From: Gordionus sp. m RMFG-2023
Lineage: Eukaryota > Nematomorpha > Gordioida > Chordodea > Parachordodidae
Length of the DNA stretch: 64,000 bases
Reading direction: 5' to 3'
Assembly: GCF_954871325.1 (NCBI RefSeq)
Contig: NC_088777.1
Span: 43,005,366 to 43,069,365, forward strand
The position numbers and the translations under genes are program-made. Below, in pieces: positions 42,801 to 51,277 of the stretch. The first letter of the stretch is position 1. Each line of letters opens with the position of its first letter. The notes below the pieces were generated by a model, which saw only the letters and a list, made by a program, of their open reading frames with translations, did no database searches and was not told where the DNA came from.

Positions 42801-45800
42801 TTTCCTTCATTTTGTTTATTGGACAAGTATCCTTAGCACCCGGTTGTCCAGGCCTGTCGGTGACCGGGGTGTCATCTCTTATCTCCGAAAATCATTTTAC
42901 CATATGTCTTTACTCATCAGTCATCGAAGAAAAACGTGAAAGTTTTTATGCTCCTTACCAGGATTGAACCTGCGTCCTCTGCGTTCCCAGGCATACATCT
43001 AACCCATTAGGCCACCCCGGCTATTAGGATTAGGAATATATATGTATTAATTTGTGCATATTTATTCACATCTGTAATTTATTGTTAAAGTGTTTAAATT
43101 TTGTGTTTTTACAAGAAAATAAATATTTAACTGCCATGTGGACTTAGCGGCATATTTTTTCTCGTCAAAAAAATTGTGATATAAAGGGTTGATTTAAGTT
43201 GCTCATGATATCTTATTTTACGAAATTAAAATATCGATTATTATCTTTTCAAAATATTTTTGGCAGGCCTTGATGGATATAAATAGAATACTAAAAATAA
43301 TTTTTAGGGGCTGGCTCAGGCGCGTACGCAGGGGGGGAGGGGGGCAAATCCCCCCCCTCTAAGCCAAAAAATGCAGATGCCGGATATATTTTTCAAAAAT
43401 ATTATTGTTTATATTAATTTATATTTGTTAATATTTATTCCTATCTCATATTAAATATATATTTAATTACATTTATTATCACATTCATCAACTAAGTTAT
43501 TTTATCAATTAATTTCGATTTCAAGTTTTCCGGCTTAATATTATCTTATTATTTTCAAATTTTTAGTGGCGTAATATTTATCTACCATATTCAAATTTCT
43601 AGTCAAATAATAATTATTCTGAAATCGTCTAACAGGAAAAAAGAAATTGCAACCTTGTCCAACGAGATAGAGTCTCCACCATCCAGTAGCAGATTTTATG
43701 GAGTTAGAAGAGCCGATTATTTGCTATTACTGAAATATCACAATGGCCTGAAAGAAATATTTCTTGAGAAGCAAGAAAATTATGGATTTAATGCTTATTC
43801 CAAATTTTTTTTCTCATTAGAATGTATTATTTAATTATACAACTATTTTATGTATTATTTTCAAAAACATGACATTGACTTGATTAAGAAGATGAGAATA
43901 GCGGAGAGCATTTTATTAGAATTCAAGGAAATTAGGGCTAATGTTGATGAAGAATTTCATATTTTATTGTTATTGTTAAGTCAAAAGCAGAGCTATACTT
44001 GTTTAATATTTGTCTCCCTCGACTTGCAGCAAGGCAAGCTCATAGTTAAAACATTAATATAGGATCAGTAGAAGAGCATATCTTAGATACAGATACATTT
44101 ATAACCCAAATAAATGAATAGTTTTTAATTCATCATGCAGCACTTACCAGCAAATATTACTCCCATAAAAGCCTTCCCAACGTTTTTCAGATGGTGATAG
44201 AAAAAAAAATATTTATTGGATTTTTATCATGAAGATGTTAAAGTATCTTATGTGTCTTATTAGCTGAATAACTATGTTTATAAGATTAACTATGGATGAT
44301 AGAGTCCCATCTACATTATTTTAAACACATTTTAGATTATATACCCAAAGTATTAAAAGGGTTAATATATATTGGCAACTCTTCCCATTAGTAAACTATT
44401 GAGAGAACATTCTCTTTTTTAAGAAGAATAACAGAGCCCTGCAGAAGTATCTTTCAGGGCACGGCCCGGATTTTTTTTTAAATTTTTACTGCCCAGCTCG
44501 GGTTTTTTTATAATTTTTAGGCTCGGCTTTGTTTAAAAAAATTTCAGGCCCGGCCCGGCTTTTTTTAAAATAAAATTTCAGACCCGACCCGGATTTTTTT
44601 TAAGTTATATTTATTTTTGATTTTTATAGCTAATAATATCGATTTCAAATATAGGCTGTTTTAAAAGATACAGCTCGGCCAGGATATTTTTTTAAAAAAA
44701 ATTTTCAGGCTCGACTTTGGGTGTTTTTTTTAAAAAATTCAGGCCCAGCCCGTGTTTTTTTTTAAAAAAATTTCGGGCCTGGCCCGGGTATATTTAAATA
44801 ATTTAAATACGGTCCGGTCCGGGGGCCGGGTTTGCAGGTCTCTGAAAAACATAAAGTACAACTTCTGAAAGTAGATTGAAAGGTTTGGATCTTTTGAATA
44901 TTCAAAGGCATTTGGCGACAAGCAAGGATGTGATAATTGAAAAATTGGATTTTACATTGTAAATATATAACATACAAAATACAATTATTCCTAAGAAACT
45001 TTTTGTGAATTAATTTATATTTCTAACATTTAAATTTTTTATACTTTATATATAAATTTCAAAGGCTCAAAAAATTCAAATTTCTATTTTGGGTCATTTA
45101 AGTGATTCTTTACATATAATTTTCTTATAATTCACATTAATTTAAAATTGTGTATTAGAAATAGTTATTAGTCCTAATAAATTTATGCTTGATATTTTTA
45201 AAAAACAATAATATTTCTTTTAAAAATTTTTATCCCCCCCCCCAGACCAAATTCCTGCCTACACGCCTGGGCTGGCTGAACTACCAAAAACTGGAGGCTA
45301 TTATTATACACATACTGTGTAATTATCTGATAAACTTTAACTTATAATTCAAATTATTATTTAACTTTATTATAGTCGATTACATAATTAAAATTCCAAA
45401 TTTTTCATCAAGGTTTTAATTATTCTCTGCTGATAACAGTATATTACCTAACAATAGACCCCAAAATATATATTGATTTCCGAACCTTTCTGTCATTTAC
45501 GAGTAAAATTTTCAGGCATGCGTAATATTTTTTGGCTAAAATATTGGATTTAAAAAATTGACCACTAATAAAACCAACTCGAATGAGTAATTGTATATTA
45601 AAAATAAGAAATTTTATACACGTATATTTTTTCAACATATACATTAAATATGGACTCATTCATACAGGATCGTTTTTTTTATGTACAATATTGTTTATTA
45701 TTGTGATGTGATGTTTTAATTCTAAACAAGATTTTTAAAAAATGAGTGTTGATATGATACATTGATATTAATTATTTTAGACACCTGAAATCTAATAAAA

Positions 45801-46428
45801 ATAATCGATCGCGCAAAATCAATAATATTTAAAATTCAATAGATTAAATATCTCTCTTTTGAATAATTATCTAATTTATATTCTGAAAATTGAATCAACT
45901 AATTAAATATTCGTTTCGTATTCGTTAAAACGAATTGAATATTGATCGATTATATGCAATGACCGATTATATAAGGTTTATCTAACCTTGAAATATAACG
46001 ATGTTTAAATGCTATTAATATTAATGTTTTTTTATTAATATTGAAATTATTTATTATCTGCACTAAATTAACAAAAAAGTTAACTAATAATTGAATTAAA
46101 TAATTTTTATGTATAATATTTTTTAACAAATTTACTTACAAAATTTTTTTTAAAATATAAAAATTAAATTTTCAATGTTAAATTGCTATTTAAAGGTCAG
46201 ATACTTAAAATATGGTTATGATTATTTTAAAATTTAAAGTTTTATTAAATGATTTACCTGATAATACATATCATAATCAAGGTAGATTGATAAAATGCAA
46301 TTGGACTGTATGGCTATAAGGAAGAATATCCTTGAAAACATGCTTGTAGTAATATCGGTAGATTGAGTCATTTGTCCAAAATTAAGTACAAATGTTGTTG
46401 TTAAAAATAATCTTCTTTTTTTACACAT
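24732..46428 (-). CDS. ImpL2: IMP-L2-like secreted protein with two Ig domains, seven exons
   Basis: Reading on the minus strand, exons 46428-46258, 38881-38833, 38731-38249, 36279-36260, 36171-36084, 34038-33881 and 24869-24732 join in phase to 368 residues. An N-terminal hydrophobic stretch (MFSRIFFLIAI, from residue 30) suggests secretion. Ig1 has Cys103, Trp115 and DFGQYTC ending at Cys216. A hydrophilic linker (about 235-271) follows. Ig2 has Cys296, Trp308 and DMGLYSC ending at Cys346, and the protein ends NKFGNDHKESYLYPLSKLN. PARIHMW, DNGDLVIRNI and the terminal YLYP are typical of insect IMP-L2, a secreted protein known in flies to bind insulin-like peptides and damp insulin signalling. 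Another secreted two-Ig protein (for example nematode ZIG types) is the main alternative. Introns are packed with transposons. Confidence 0.82.
26502..26761. mobile_element. GC-rich MITE copy, diverged
   Basis: It begins CAGAGGCATGC and ends TGTAGGTCTA, with CCCGGA, GGCCTGG and CCCAGCC blocks between A/T runs. It belongs to the family of 2689-3128. No clean target duplication remains. It lies in the last intron of the IMP-L2-like gene. Confidence 0.6.
26940..29293 (+). mobile_element. LINE reverse transcriptase, split by a solo LTR
   Basis: The 5' piece (to 27093) reads HPTRAELVGIIKKLKNHKAC, the start of an RT domain. The frame resumes after the LTR with SEYLKTDS and continues through NWRGIALNS, VALDFKKAYDSV, GLKQGCILSPLLF and the catalytic FADD in IIAFADDFCLVG to a stop at 28555-28557. 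A further shifted frame gives KYLGVLLDKKGG, and 28822-29199 gives the C-terminal FINKCLRYLTRTFYPRN and VGHILRH. At least one stop and two shifts break it, and the endonuclease part is missing. The clade is not certain. The 3' UTR may continue beyond the hAT at 29302-32033. Confidence 0.8.
27094..27764 (+). mobile_element. Solo LTR inserted in the LINE (fossil)
   Basis: The 671-bp stretch begins TG, ends CA, and is flanked by the 5-bp repeat TAGTG at 27089-27093 and 27765-27769, the signature of an LTR retroelement. It holds a TATA-like region near 27280-27315 and tandem repeats of about 45 bp (GATATTTTGATTATT) near 27575-27670. No internal coding part remains, so it is the residue of recombination between the two LTRs. 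The strand is a guess from the TATA-like region. It is younger than the LINE. The family is not identified. Confidence 0.8.
29302..32033 (+). mobile_element. Nearly complete hAT DNA transposon
   Basis: The 2,732-bp element has perfect 8-bp target duplications GTTTTAAT (29294-29301 and 32034-32041) and inverted ends CAGGGTTGGCAT and CAGGGTTGTGCAT. Both subterminal regions carry repeated palindromic GGTCAATTGACCG and GACTGGTCAAAT motifs, probably transposase binding sites. It encodes one transposase on the + strand in two abutting frames. Low decay and exact duplications imply a recent insertion. Confidence 0.93.
29920..31868 (+). CDS. hAT transposase with BED finger, one frameshift
   Basis: Starting at ATG 29920, residues read VWKHFQEVRDGKSVKAVCKF and CKMSY with a later HLLSSC, a BED zinc finger that binds DNA. 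SLVSDGWSNIRNES and VTDNAANMKAAWRIL are the RNase-H-like catalytic motifs; the second holds a catalytic-type Asp, and SCAAHTLQLFFHDF follows. The frame ends at 31155 near an A-run, while a second frame overlapping it from about 31148 gives FLAILQPLATSLLK and runs to 31868. That part ends in the C-terminal dimerisation region (WWNAFCPPCPLREVANILL, SSERNWSVWG, NRNRLKAS). One small indel near 31150 seems to be the only break. It cuts and pastes its own element. Confidence 0.9.
32042..32460 (+). mobile_element. Probable 3' UTR and tail of the split LINE
   Basis: The hAT sits in non-coding sequence after the LINE's last frame. The stretch beyond the hAT ends in a short GATAA tandem near 32436-32455, the kind of 3' tail several LINE clades have. 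If so, the LINE extends from 26940 to about 32455 with two later insertions. Confidence 0.4.
32490..32537 (-). mobile_element. Relic end of a GGCGTAGCCAGG-type hAT element
   Basis: Reverse-complemented it reads CATAGGCATATCCAGGATTT followed by a G-run. This matches the ends of 17902-18924 apart from a few changes. No partner end was seen nearby. Confidence 0.55.
32540..33880. other. Intron sequence with a tandem duplication
   Basis: This AT-rich intron sequence has no exon that I can support. The frame at 32664-32897 has no recognisable motif. Confidence 0.5.
33055..33179. repeat. Two-copy tandem duplication, 66-bp period
   Basis: TTGGCCACGTTAGAGCACTG and about 40 flanking bases occur twice, at 33055-33115 and 33121-33179, almost without difference. 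The duplication is recent. Confidence 0.9.
33881..34038 (-). CDS. ImpL2: IMP-L2-like exon: first half of second Ig domain
   Basis: TTTTAG precedes GT, which completes a phase-1 codon. TAPARIHMWTRTTVQSQG is followed by Cys296 and by PAPRVTWLTPNKI. The exon ends TATAAG|GTATTA in phase 0, splitting the Ig domain between strands. Confidence 0.85.
34384..35521 (+). mobile_element. Degraded hAT with perfect 8-bp target duplication
   Basis: TAATTAGG flanks it at 34376-34383 and 35522-35529. The ends read ATAGTTGTTAAAG and, reversed, AACAGAGTTGTTAAAAG. Inside, repeated TATCTA/TAGATA motifs mark the subterminal regions. Frame pieces near 34985-35090 (YYIQPFSIVENPSFIK, NYNLPTDNVW) match the hAT transposase region before the catalytic core, so it derives from an autonomous hAT by internal loss. 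It lies in the intron between the IMP-L2-like linker and Ig2 exons. Confidence 0.82.
36084..36171 (-). CDS. ImpL2: IMP-L2-like linker exon with alternative acceptor
   Basis: The exon ends TTCAGAG|GTATAA. Two acceptors five bases apart exist, TTATTAG (exon 36084-36176, 93 bp) and ACCAG (36084-36171, 88 bp). The 93-bp form fits directly after exon 3; the 88-bp form fits after the 20-bp microexon. Both give the same hydrophilic linker PQLQQNFIDKTQSDN, then RKRENSDFR. Skipping the whole linker also keeps frame, so three isoforms are possible. Confidence 0.6.
36260..36279 (-). CDS. ImpL2: IMP-L2-like microexon, 20 bp
   Basis: TTTTAG precedes it and a consensus donor CAG|GTATGT follows. It reads (K)SEASPQ. 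Used alone with the 93-bp form of the next exon it would break frame; used with the 88-bp form (acceptor ACCAG) frame is kept, 20 plus 88 being divisible by three. That coincidence supports it. Confidence 0.5.
38249..38731 (-). CDS. ImpL2: IMP-L2-like exon 3: first Ig domain
   Basis: Bounded by TTTTCAATTAG and A|GTTTAC. It encodes KGTKLTLDCRAMGAPPPI with VYW just after, and ends LVIDCLNDTDFGQYTCVAQN. The Trp-to-second-Cys span is about 100 residues against about 55 in a usual I-set domain. The extra part is basic (RLRKKSLYES, KMKRKKRR), so it may be a long exposed loop with possible convertase sites. Confidence 0.85.
38833..38881 (-). CDS. ImpL2: IMP-L2-like exon 2, 49 bp
   Basis: This small exon lies between TTCTTATAG and TTCAG|GTAATT. 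It opens in phase 0 (KPLYSKRNEISKNNSS) and ends with one base, which joins AT of the next exon to give Asp. No stops occur and both splice sites are good. The lead-in region before Ig1 is hydrophilic. Confidence 0.65.
38940..39720 (+). pseudogene. hAT transposase C-terminal remnant
   Basis: Pieces near 39110-39160 resemble LLDPMLGKILPTYF. NYPEIPLSSAASERFWK follows at about 39344-39396, and RNRLYHERVRKLVSIRYNQH runs on to a stop near 39511. These are the hAT dimerisation motifs. Several shifts break it. CCC/GGG-rich patches near 38945-38990 and 39645-39715 may be the element's ends. It lies in the first IMP-L2-like intron. Confidence 0.7.
39942..43022 (-). mobile_element. RTE-like LINE with tRNA-like 5' head and 14-bp target duplication
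   Basis: ATTAGGATTATGAA at 39928-39941 and ATTAGGATTAGGAA at 43023-43036 flank the unit; the 3' end is an A-rich tail. On the minus strand the order is tRNA-like head (43022-42951), endonuclease (42682-42017: IACIQETKWKG, IIGGDLNAHVG, TQIDYMLIS), connector (42014-41400), reverse transcriptase (41184-40532: GFMPRRSMTDAIHAIRQMSE, MVFLDLEKAFDRIPR, catalytic FADD in MIFADDIVILAES), and C-terminal part (40250-39960: RWYGHTMRRP, RKRGRPKLQW). The motifs match RTE/BovB-type elements. At about 3.1 kb it is near full length, but its single frame is broken at roughly five or six places. Confidence 0.88.
42951..43022 (-). repeat. tRNA-like sequence heading the LINE
   Basis: The A box reads TGGCCTAATGGG (43003-43014) and the B box is a perfect GGTTCAATCC (42961-42970) flanked by a pairing T-stem. 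The anticodon arm is poor, so this is not a working tRNA gene. It lies inside the LINE's target duplication, so it moved as part of the element and may serve as an internal Pol III-type promoter. Confidence 0.7.
43317..45269 (+). mobile_element. Degraded hAT (GGCGYGTAGGCAGG ends) with perfect 8-bp duplication
   Basis: GGCTGGCT flanks both sides (43309-43316 and 45270-45277). The ends read CAGGCGCGTACGCAGGGGGG and, reversed, CAGGCGTGTAGGCAGG. Worn transposase frames run on the + strand: 43850-44060, TIERTFSFLRRI-like sequence near 44395-44430, and, after a nested MITE, RLKGLDLLNIQRHLATSK to a stop near 44960. These are hAT dimerisation motifs of the zinc-finger-MYM-like group. It is clearly dead. 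Confidence 0.85.
44432..44844. mobile_element. GC-rich MITE nested in the hAT
   Basis: The ends read CAGAGCCCTGCA and, reversed, CAGAGACCTGCA. GGCCCGG-type blocks alternate with A/T runs. It interrupts the host hAT's dimerisation region, which continues on the far side. The flanking octamers no longer match well. Minus-strand frames at 44739-44977 are artefacts of the repeat. Confidence 0.8.
46258..46428 (-). CDS. ImpL2: IMP-L2-like exon 1: N-terminus and likely signal
   Basis: The exon has 57 codons from ATG at 46428, ending in CAG|GTAAAT in phase 0. The frame runs MCKKRRLFLTTTFVLNFG, then MFSRIFFLIAIQSNCILS from Met30. Either Met could begin a signal peptide, so the true start is uncertain. 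It is the only candidate first exon seen, and its phase fits the next exon. Confidence 0.6.
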
Positions 46429-49400
46429 TAAAAAATTTTATAATTAATTGTTATATTCAATTAATTTTTATAAATAAACATGATAATTAAAAGATAAAAA
46501 AAAATATATAATTTAATCATTCAACATATTCTTCTTTTTTTAAAAAATATAAAAGTAAACGACACGCGAAAAACAAATACATTTTAGCGAAGCTATGCTA
46601 ATTTCTTCGGTTAGCAAGCAAAAGTAAATCAAAATGAATTGGCAAATGGCAACTTTTATAAATACGTTGTTTTAAAATAAATGATAAATTTTGATTTAAG
46701 ATAAATAAATAAACCAAGTTAAAAGAAAAGTAATCCTAAATATTATACGATACCTTTTTTGAGAGAACTCCAAATAAATTGAGTGATCTTAAAAACAATG
46801 CAGTTGGCTATAAGAATTATGAATTGATATTATTAGAAGGATATTTAGAAAAAATAATTATGGTTAAATTTGTAAATTTTTCTTTTGCAGAGATAAATGG
46901 AAGATTATACACTCTAAGTTAGTATTTATATATTATTTTTTTTTACAAAAAAGAGACTTATAAAGATTAATTATTTTTGCATTAAATAAAAGTAAGTATA
47001 AAAAAGTTATAAATTTTTTTTTAAAAAAAACAGCGAGATAATGAATTTTGATGATACCGATTTTTATCAATTATTAATGAATAACTTTAAAATTAATAGT
47101 TAGTCTGCAAACTAACTAAAAATAAAAACAAAACATTTTTTGTTCAAATACACATTAATATTTAGTTAATTCTAGTAAAGGCTACGTAGATTTAGGTACC
47201 TGACATAAAATATAAAATAATTCAGTAAAATAGATATATAGGCACTATAGGGCATCCTTCACCTTGAAATTTCGATGGCCCAATTAATTCCAACCTCCTC
47301 CGTGTTAGAGGTCCCTGCATTTACAATGCATGCTACAGGCACAACCAGGTCTGTAAATAGCTCATTACTGAAGATATATATTTTTATTTAACCCTAGCTT
47401 ACCTATATAGGTTATTTTAGGAAATATTGCCAAATAAAATAAATGATATATTTTCTTCAAATAAATTTAAAAATTGTGAAAGCATTATACTTTTGAAGAA
47501 AACCCCGTCCATAGGACCTTGGTCTATATCTAACATATATATATATACTATCCCCACTAAACCACATTGAGCCTTAAATCTATATTTAATAAAACTTATA
47601 ATTAATATTTAATCCATCTGATAAAGTCTTTCCTTTAAAAATGATTAACTAGATAGTAAGCCTCAAATGAGTTCTAGTTTCAATAAGATTGCCATCTGCT
47701 AATTTGTGAATCCAATTTTTAAAATGACAAGTGTTTTAGCACTTGAGAAAAGGGATAACTGAAATAATTACCCATACTTCAATGCAAAAGTTTCTAGTTT
47801 AATCATGTTTTTTTTTAAATTATTTTATTTTGAAATTCTTATTCATTATAGTTAGAGAATGGGACTAAAAAATAAGCTAACCTGATTGTCTGCTGATTTC
47901 TGGATTGTTATTTTTAGAAGCAATACATATACTTAAATTAATTACATATATTACTACTTTTAAAATTATATTATGATTGATTATTTTTCTTAAATAACAT
48001 ATTATAATTCAGATATATTTTATTGATTAGAAATGTTAAATTGTATTATTATAATATTATCTTTCCAATTTATTAAAATGATAAATATCTCTATAAAAAT
48101 TATTTCCATAAAAATAAACATTATATTTGGAGGATTTCATGTTGTTTGAAGGAAATCTTATCTTAATTCCCTGAATTTTTATTTACTTTGACAGAAATTA
48201 ACAATCTTAAGAAACAAAAAGACACAGTTGAAGCGTATAAATGGCGACTATTATTTTGAATCATTCTTTATCAAATTATTTGAAATCCTAGAATAATAAA
48301 TCAGACAATTAAAAATTAAAGGCAAACAAAATTATATTTTAAAAAGTTTCCCATAAAAAATAATCTTCCGCCGTCATAGTTATAAATTGACGTAGTTTTT
48401 AAATATATTATTTCAAAAATGACGTATAGTTTATAAATAATTAATATAGAAATAAAAGTGTTAATTATTATATATTATTTTATCACTTTACCTGTATGTT
48501 GTGTATTGAGAATGAGATAGCCTAAATGTAAAAATAATATTCTGCTAATTTACGAAAATATTTTTTGTGGAGTTTTTTTTTTGAAGGATTATCTCTATTT
48601 GTCGCGGAATTAAAAACTACTACTTGAAAATAAATTGTCTACTTCAATTGTAATAACGCCAAATACGATCATTATTAACACTTTGTTAAAACGTGTTATC
48701 ACGAATTTAAAACATAATTATATAAATAATAATATTTTAATTAGAATCATTGACGAGTTCTGCTTTTGTGAATTTACATAACGGTTTAAAAAAGAATTGT
48801 CAAAAATGTAAAAAAAAAATTATTGAAAATATTTTAATAATAAGAAATACTACTTATGAAATGTTGTGTAATGTACAATAATTTTTTTTTGTCATATCTT
48901 AAAGAGCTAAGTTTATTGTATAAGAGATATTTCCGTTTGCAATTATCATTTTATATTATATATTGTATATTATTAACTTTATTTTTTCAATATTAATCAT
49001 ATCCCCAAAAAGAAATTTCTCAATCAATTTCAGTCTCCGTTGTAATACAGTCCACCGAACACGATTAAAGCCCATATTTAATGAATTCCTAAAAGAAATA
49101 TAAGTTTCTTCATTTACCATAACATTATTCTTAGAAATTTTGTACAAATAATTTTTTTTTTATTTTGAACATTTTGTTGTATGCTATAATTATAATTAGA
49201 CTCTCATTGTTTATTTATTCTAAAATATAATTAATTTTTATATAATAATCTACAAAAATTTCGTATATACTATATTAAAATATTTTTTCTTTTTTAATTA
49301 TACGTTTTGTTAATATATTCGTGTCACTTCCGCGAAACTTTTTTGAGCAAGGCATGTTACCCTTAGCTGAACTGCTTTATTTCAAATTTCAATTTCCTTC

Positions 49401-50193
49401 AAATTATAATCCACGATTGCAATTTCTTCAAAAATATTTTGGGCTTTTGAGAAATACATTGTCTAGTACAATTTCGGGAATGCATAACCGAAATTAAGTA
49501 AATTTAAATTTAGGATTAATTATTCTATTTTATTTATATTATATTTAAAAAAATAAATCACGGCCATATTGAGAATTTTTTTTTGTTATTATAGAATAAA
49601 CTAAAATGAGCAAATCCTTATAAGATAATGATGATGCAACCCCCCCCCCCACCTAAACAAAAATAAGGAAATCATATATTTTTAAAAAGAAGATAATTAT
49701 CAAAATTTGTATATCCCTTACCTCCCTGGGGGTAAATAGCGTTCAGCGTTTTATTGATTTTTTATGTTTATTAAAATATTAGCATAATAATTTTATTACA
49801 GAAAAATTTGTTGTCAAATGGCGTCTGTGGCCTAGACGATGAGTGCATTTGTCACCTTCTGTATAGACAAGTTAGAATCTAATTAGGATCTGGTGTTTTT
49901 TTCTGAAGCCAGCTAAATTGTTATGTGCTACGGGGAATAATTTATAGAATATCGGATGCGATCGTGTGATTCTGTTAATATATATTAAAATAAAATTGAG
50001 ACTTTAGCAAATTTGATTAAATTTTTATATGATGACCTACGCTATGTATCATTATCTACACCTTCCTACATTCCCCCCACCCTTCCTCCCTTTATTCTAA
50101 TGGCAATGGCGTCTTCGCAACTCCCTACTTCCCTCCCTCTTACATTTTAAGGCGCTATATTCCCCCCTTGTCTCAAGTGCTTACTTGTTAATA
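46429..50193. other. Non-coding region upstream of the IMP-L2-like start
   Basis: This stretch should hold the promoter and any 5' non-coding exons of the IMP-L2-like gene. A minus-strand patch at 48975-49088 follows a good acceptor (TTTCTTTTAG) and stays open, so it is a weak candidate exon. A patch at 47225-47345 has a 4-bp hairpin typical of an anticodon arm, and 49810-49880 has A- and B-box-like motifs; both may be old tRNA-derived SINEs. A C-run lies at 49639-49651 and a C/T-rich block at 50050-50170. Confidence 0.45.
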
Positions 50194-51277
50194 AGGGAGA
50201 CCGGGATAAAGCGATTGACGGGGTAACAATGAAAACGAATAACTTTTTAACACTTTAACATAAAAACCTAAATTTTCCTTTCCTGATTTGGCACATTTTG
50301 CCAAAAAACCGTATTTTACCCCAATATTATAAAATTCTTCGTATTTTTAGCAAAATAAAATATTTTTTTTGAAGATTTGTATACATGTTCCTTAAAGACT
50401 TTGCTTTAAAATTAAATTAGTTTATAGCTTAACACGCAATAACGATTTATATTATATCACAGTGGTTTAAAGTTGTTAAGGATCAAAACGGTTAAAATGT
50501 TCCGTCTGATTAAAGCCGCAAAAATAGAATTTTGAATTATTAACGTCTAAAACATAAGATATTTTTAAGTTAAAAGGAACATAAATCAGTTATTTATATG
50601 TTATATAGAATGAAACTTTTAAAAATAGGCGTAAAGGTTAAGAATAATTGAAATGTATACGATGTATCTAAAAAGATATGTTAACCCTTTGACAAAGAAA
50701 CAGGGTCCTGATTTGGGTACAGAGATACAAATTTTAAAAAGTGTTCGAGTTCAGGGTATGGAGTGCTAAATAATATTGACCCAGTATTAGAAATAACATT
50801 TTTTCATTAATTTATTTTTTATTCTACTCCATATGAAATGAATATAATTTACTAGTAAAGAATTTAAAAATTAATTCATATTTTAATTTTAGTTGTATTC
50901 AATTGAATAATCATACATAACATTCTAAACATTTAATTGATTTGAGTTTAAAAATTGAATATCCTGAAAAAATATCTTTATTTTACTTTCTTGATTCTAA
51001 GTGTTTGTCTAAATACTTTATTTTCTAAAATTGATATAAAAACAAATCAAATTCTTATTATATCATTAGCATATTAAATCATCTTCATAAAAATATTTTA
51101 CCTCCAAAATGGAAGCCAACAACTGGATTCTTCTAAAAAATGTCTTTTTATTTATTTTTCATAAATATTTTTATATAATAATAGAAAACTGCCTAAAAAA
51201 ATTTTAAATTATTTTAAGAAATAAATTTCTAATTTTTTTTGATACCGTAAACTAGAAGACTGCAAAGCTATTTTTTC

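Noticed and set aside
40162-42967. Plus-strand frames across the LINE
   Set aside because: They are shadows of the minus-strand endonuclease and reverse transcriptase.
42951-43022. Functional tRNA gene
   Set aside because: A and B boxes are good, but the anticodon arm does not fold and it moved with the LINE.
44739-44977. Overlapping minus-strand frames rich in Pro and Gly
   Set aside because: Created by GGCCCGG blocks of the MITE; no coding meaning.
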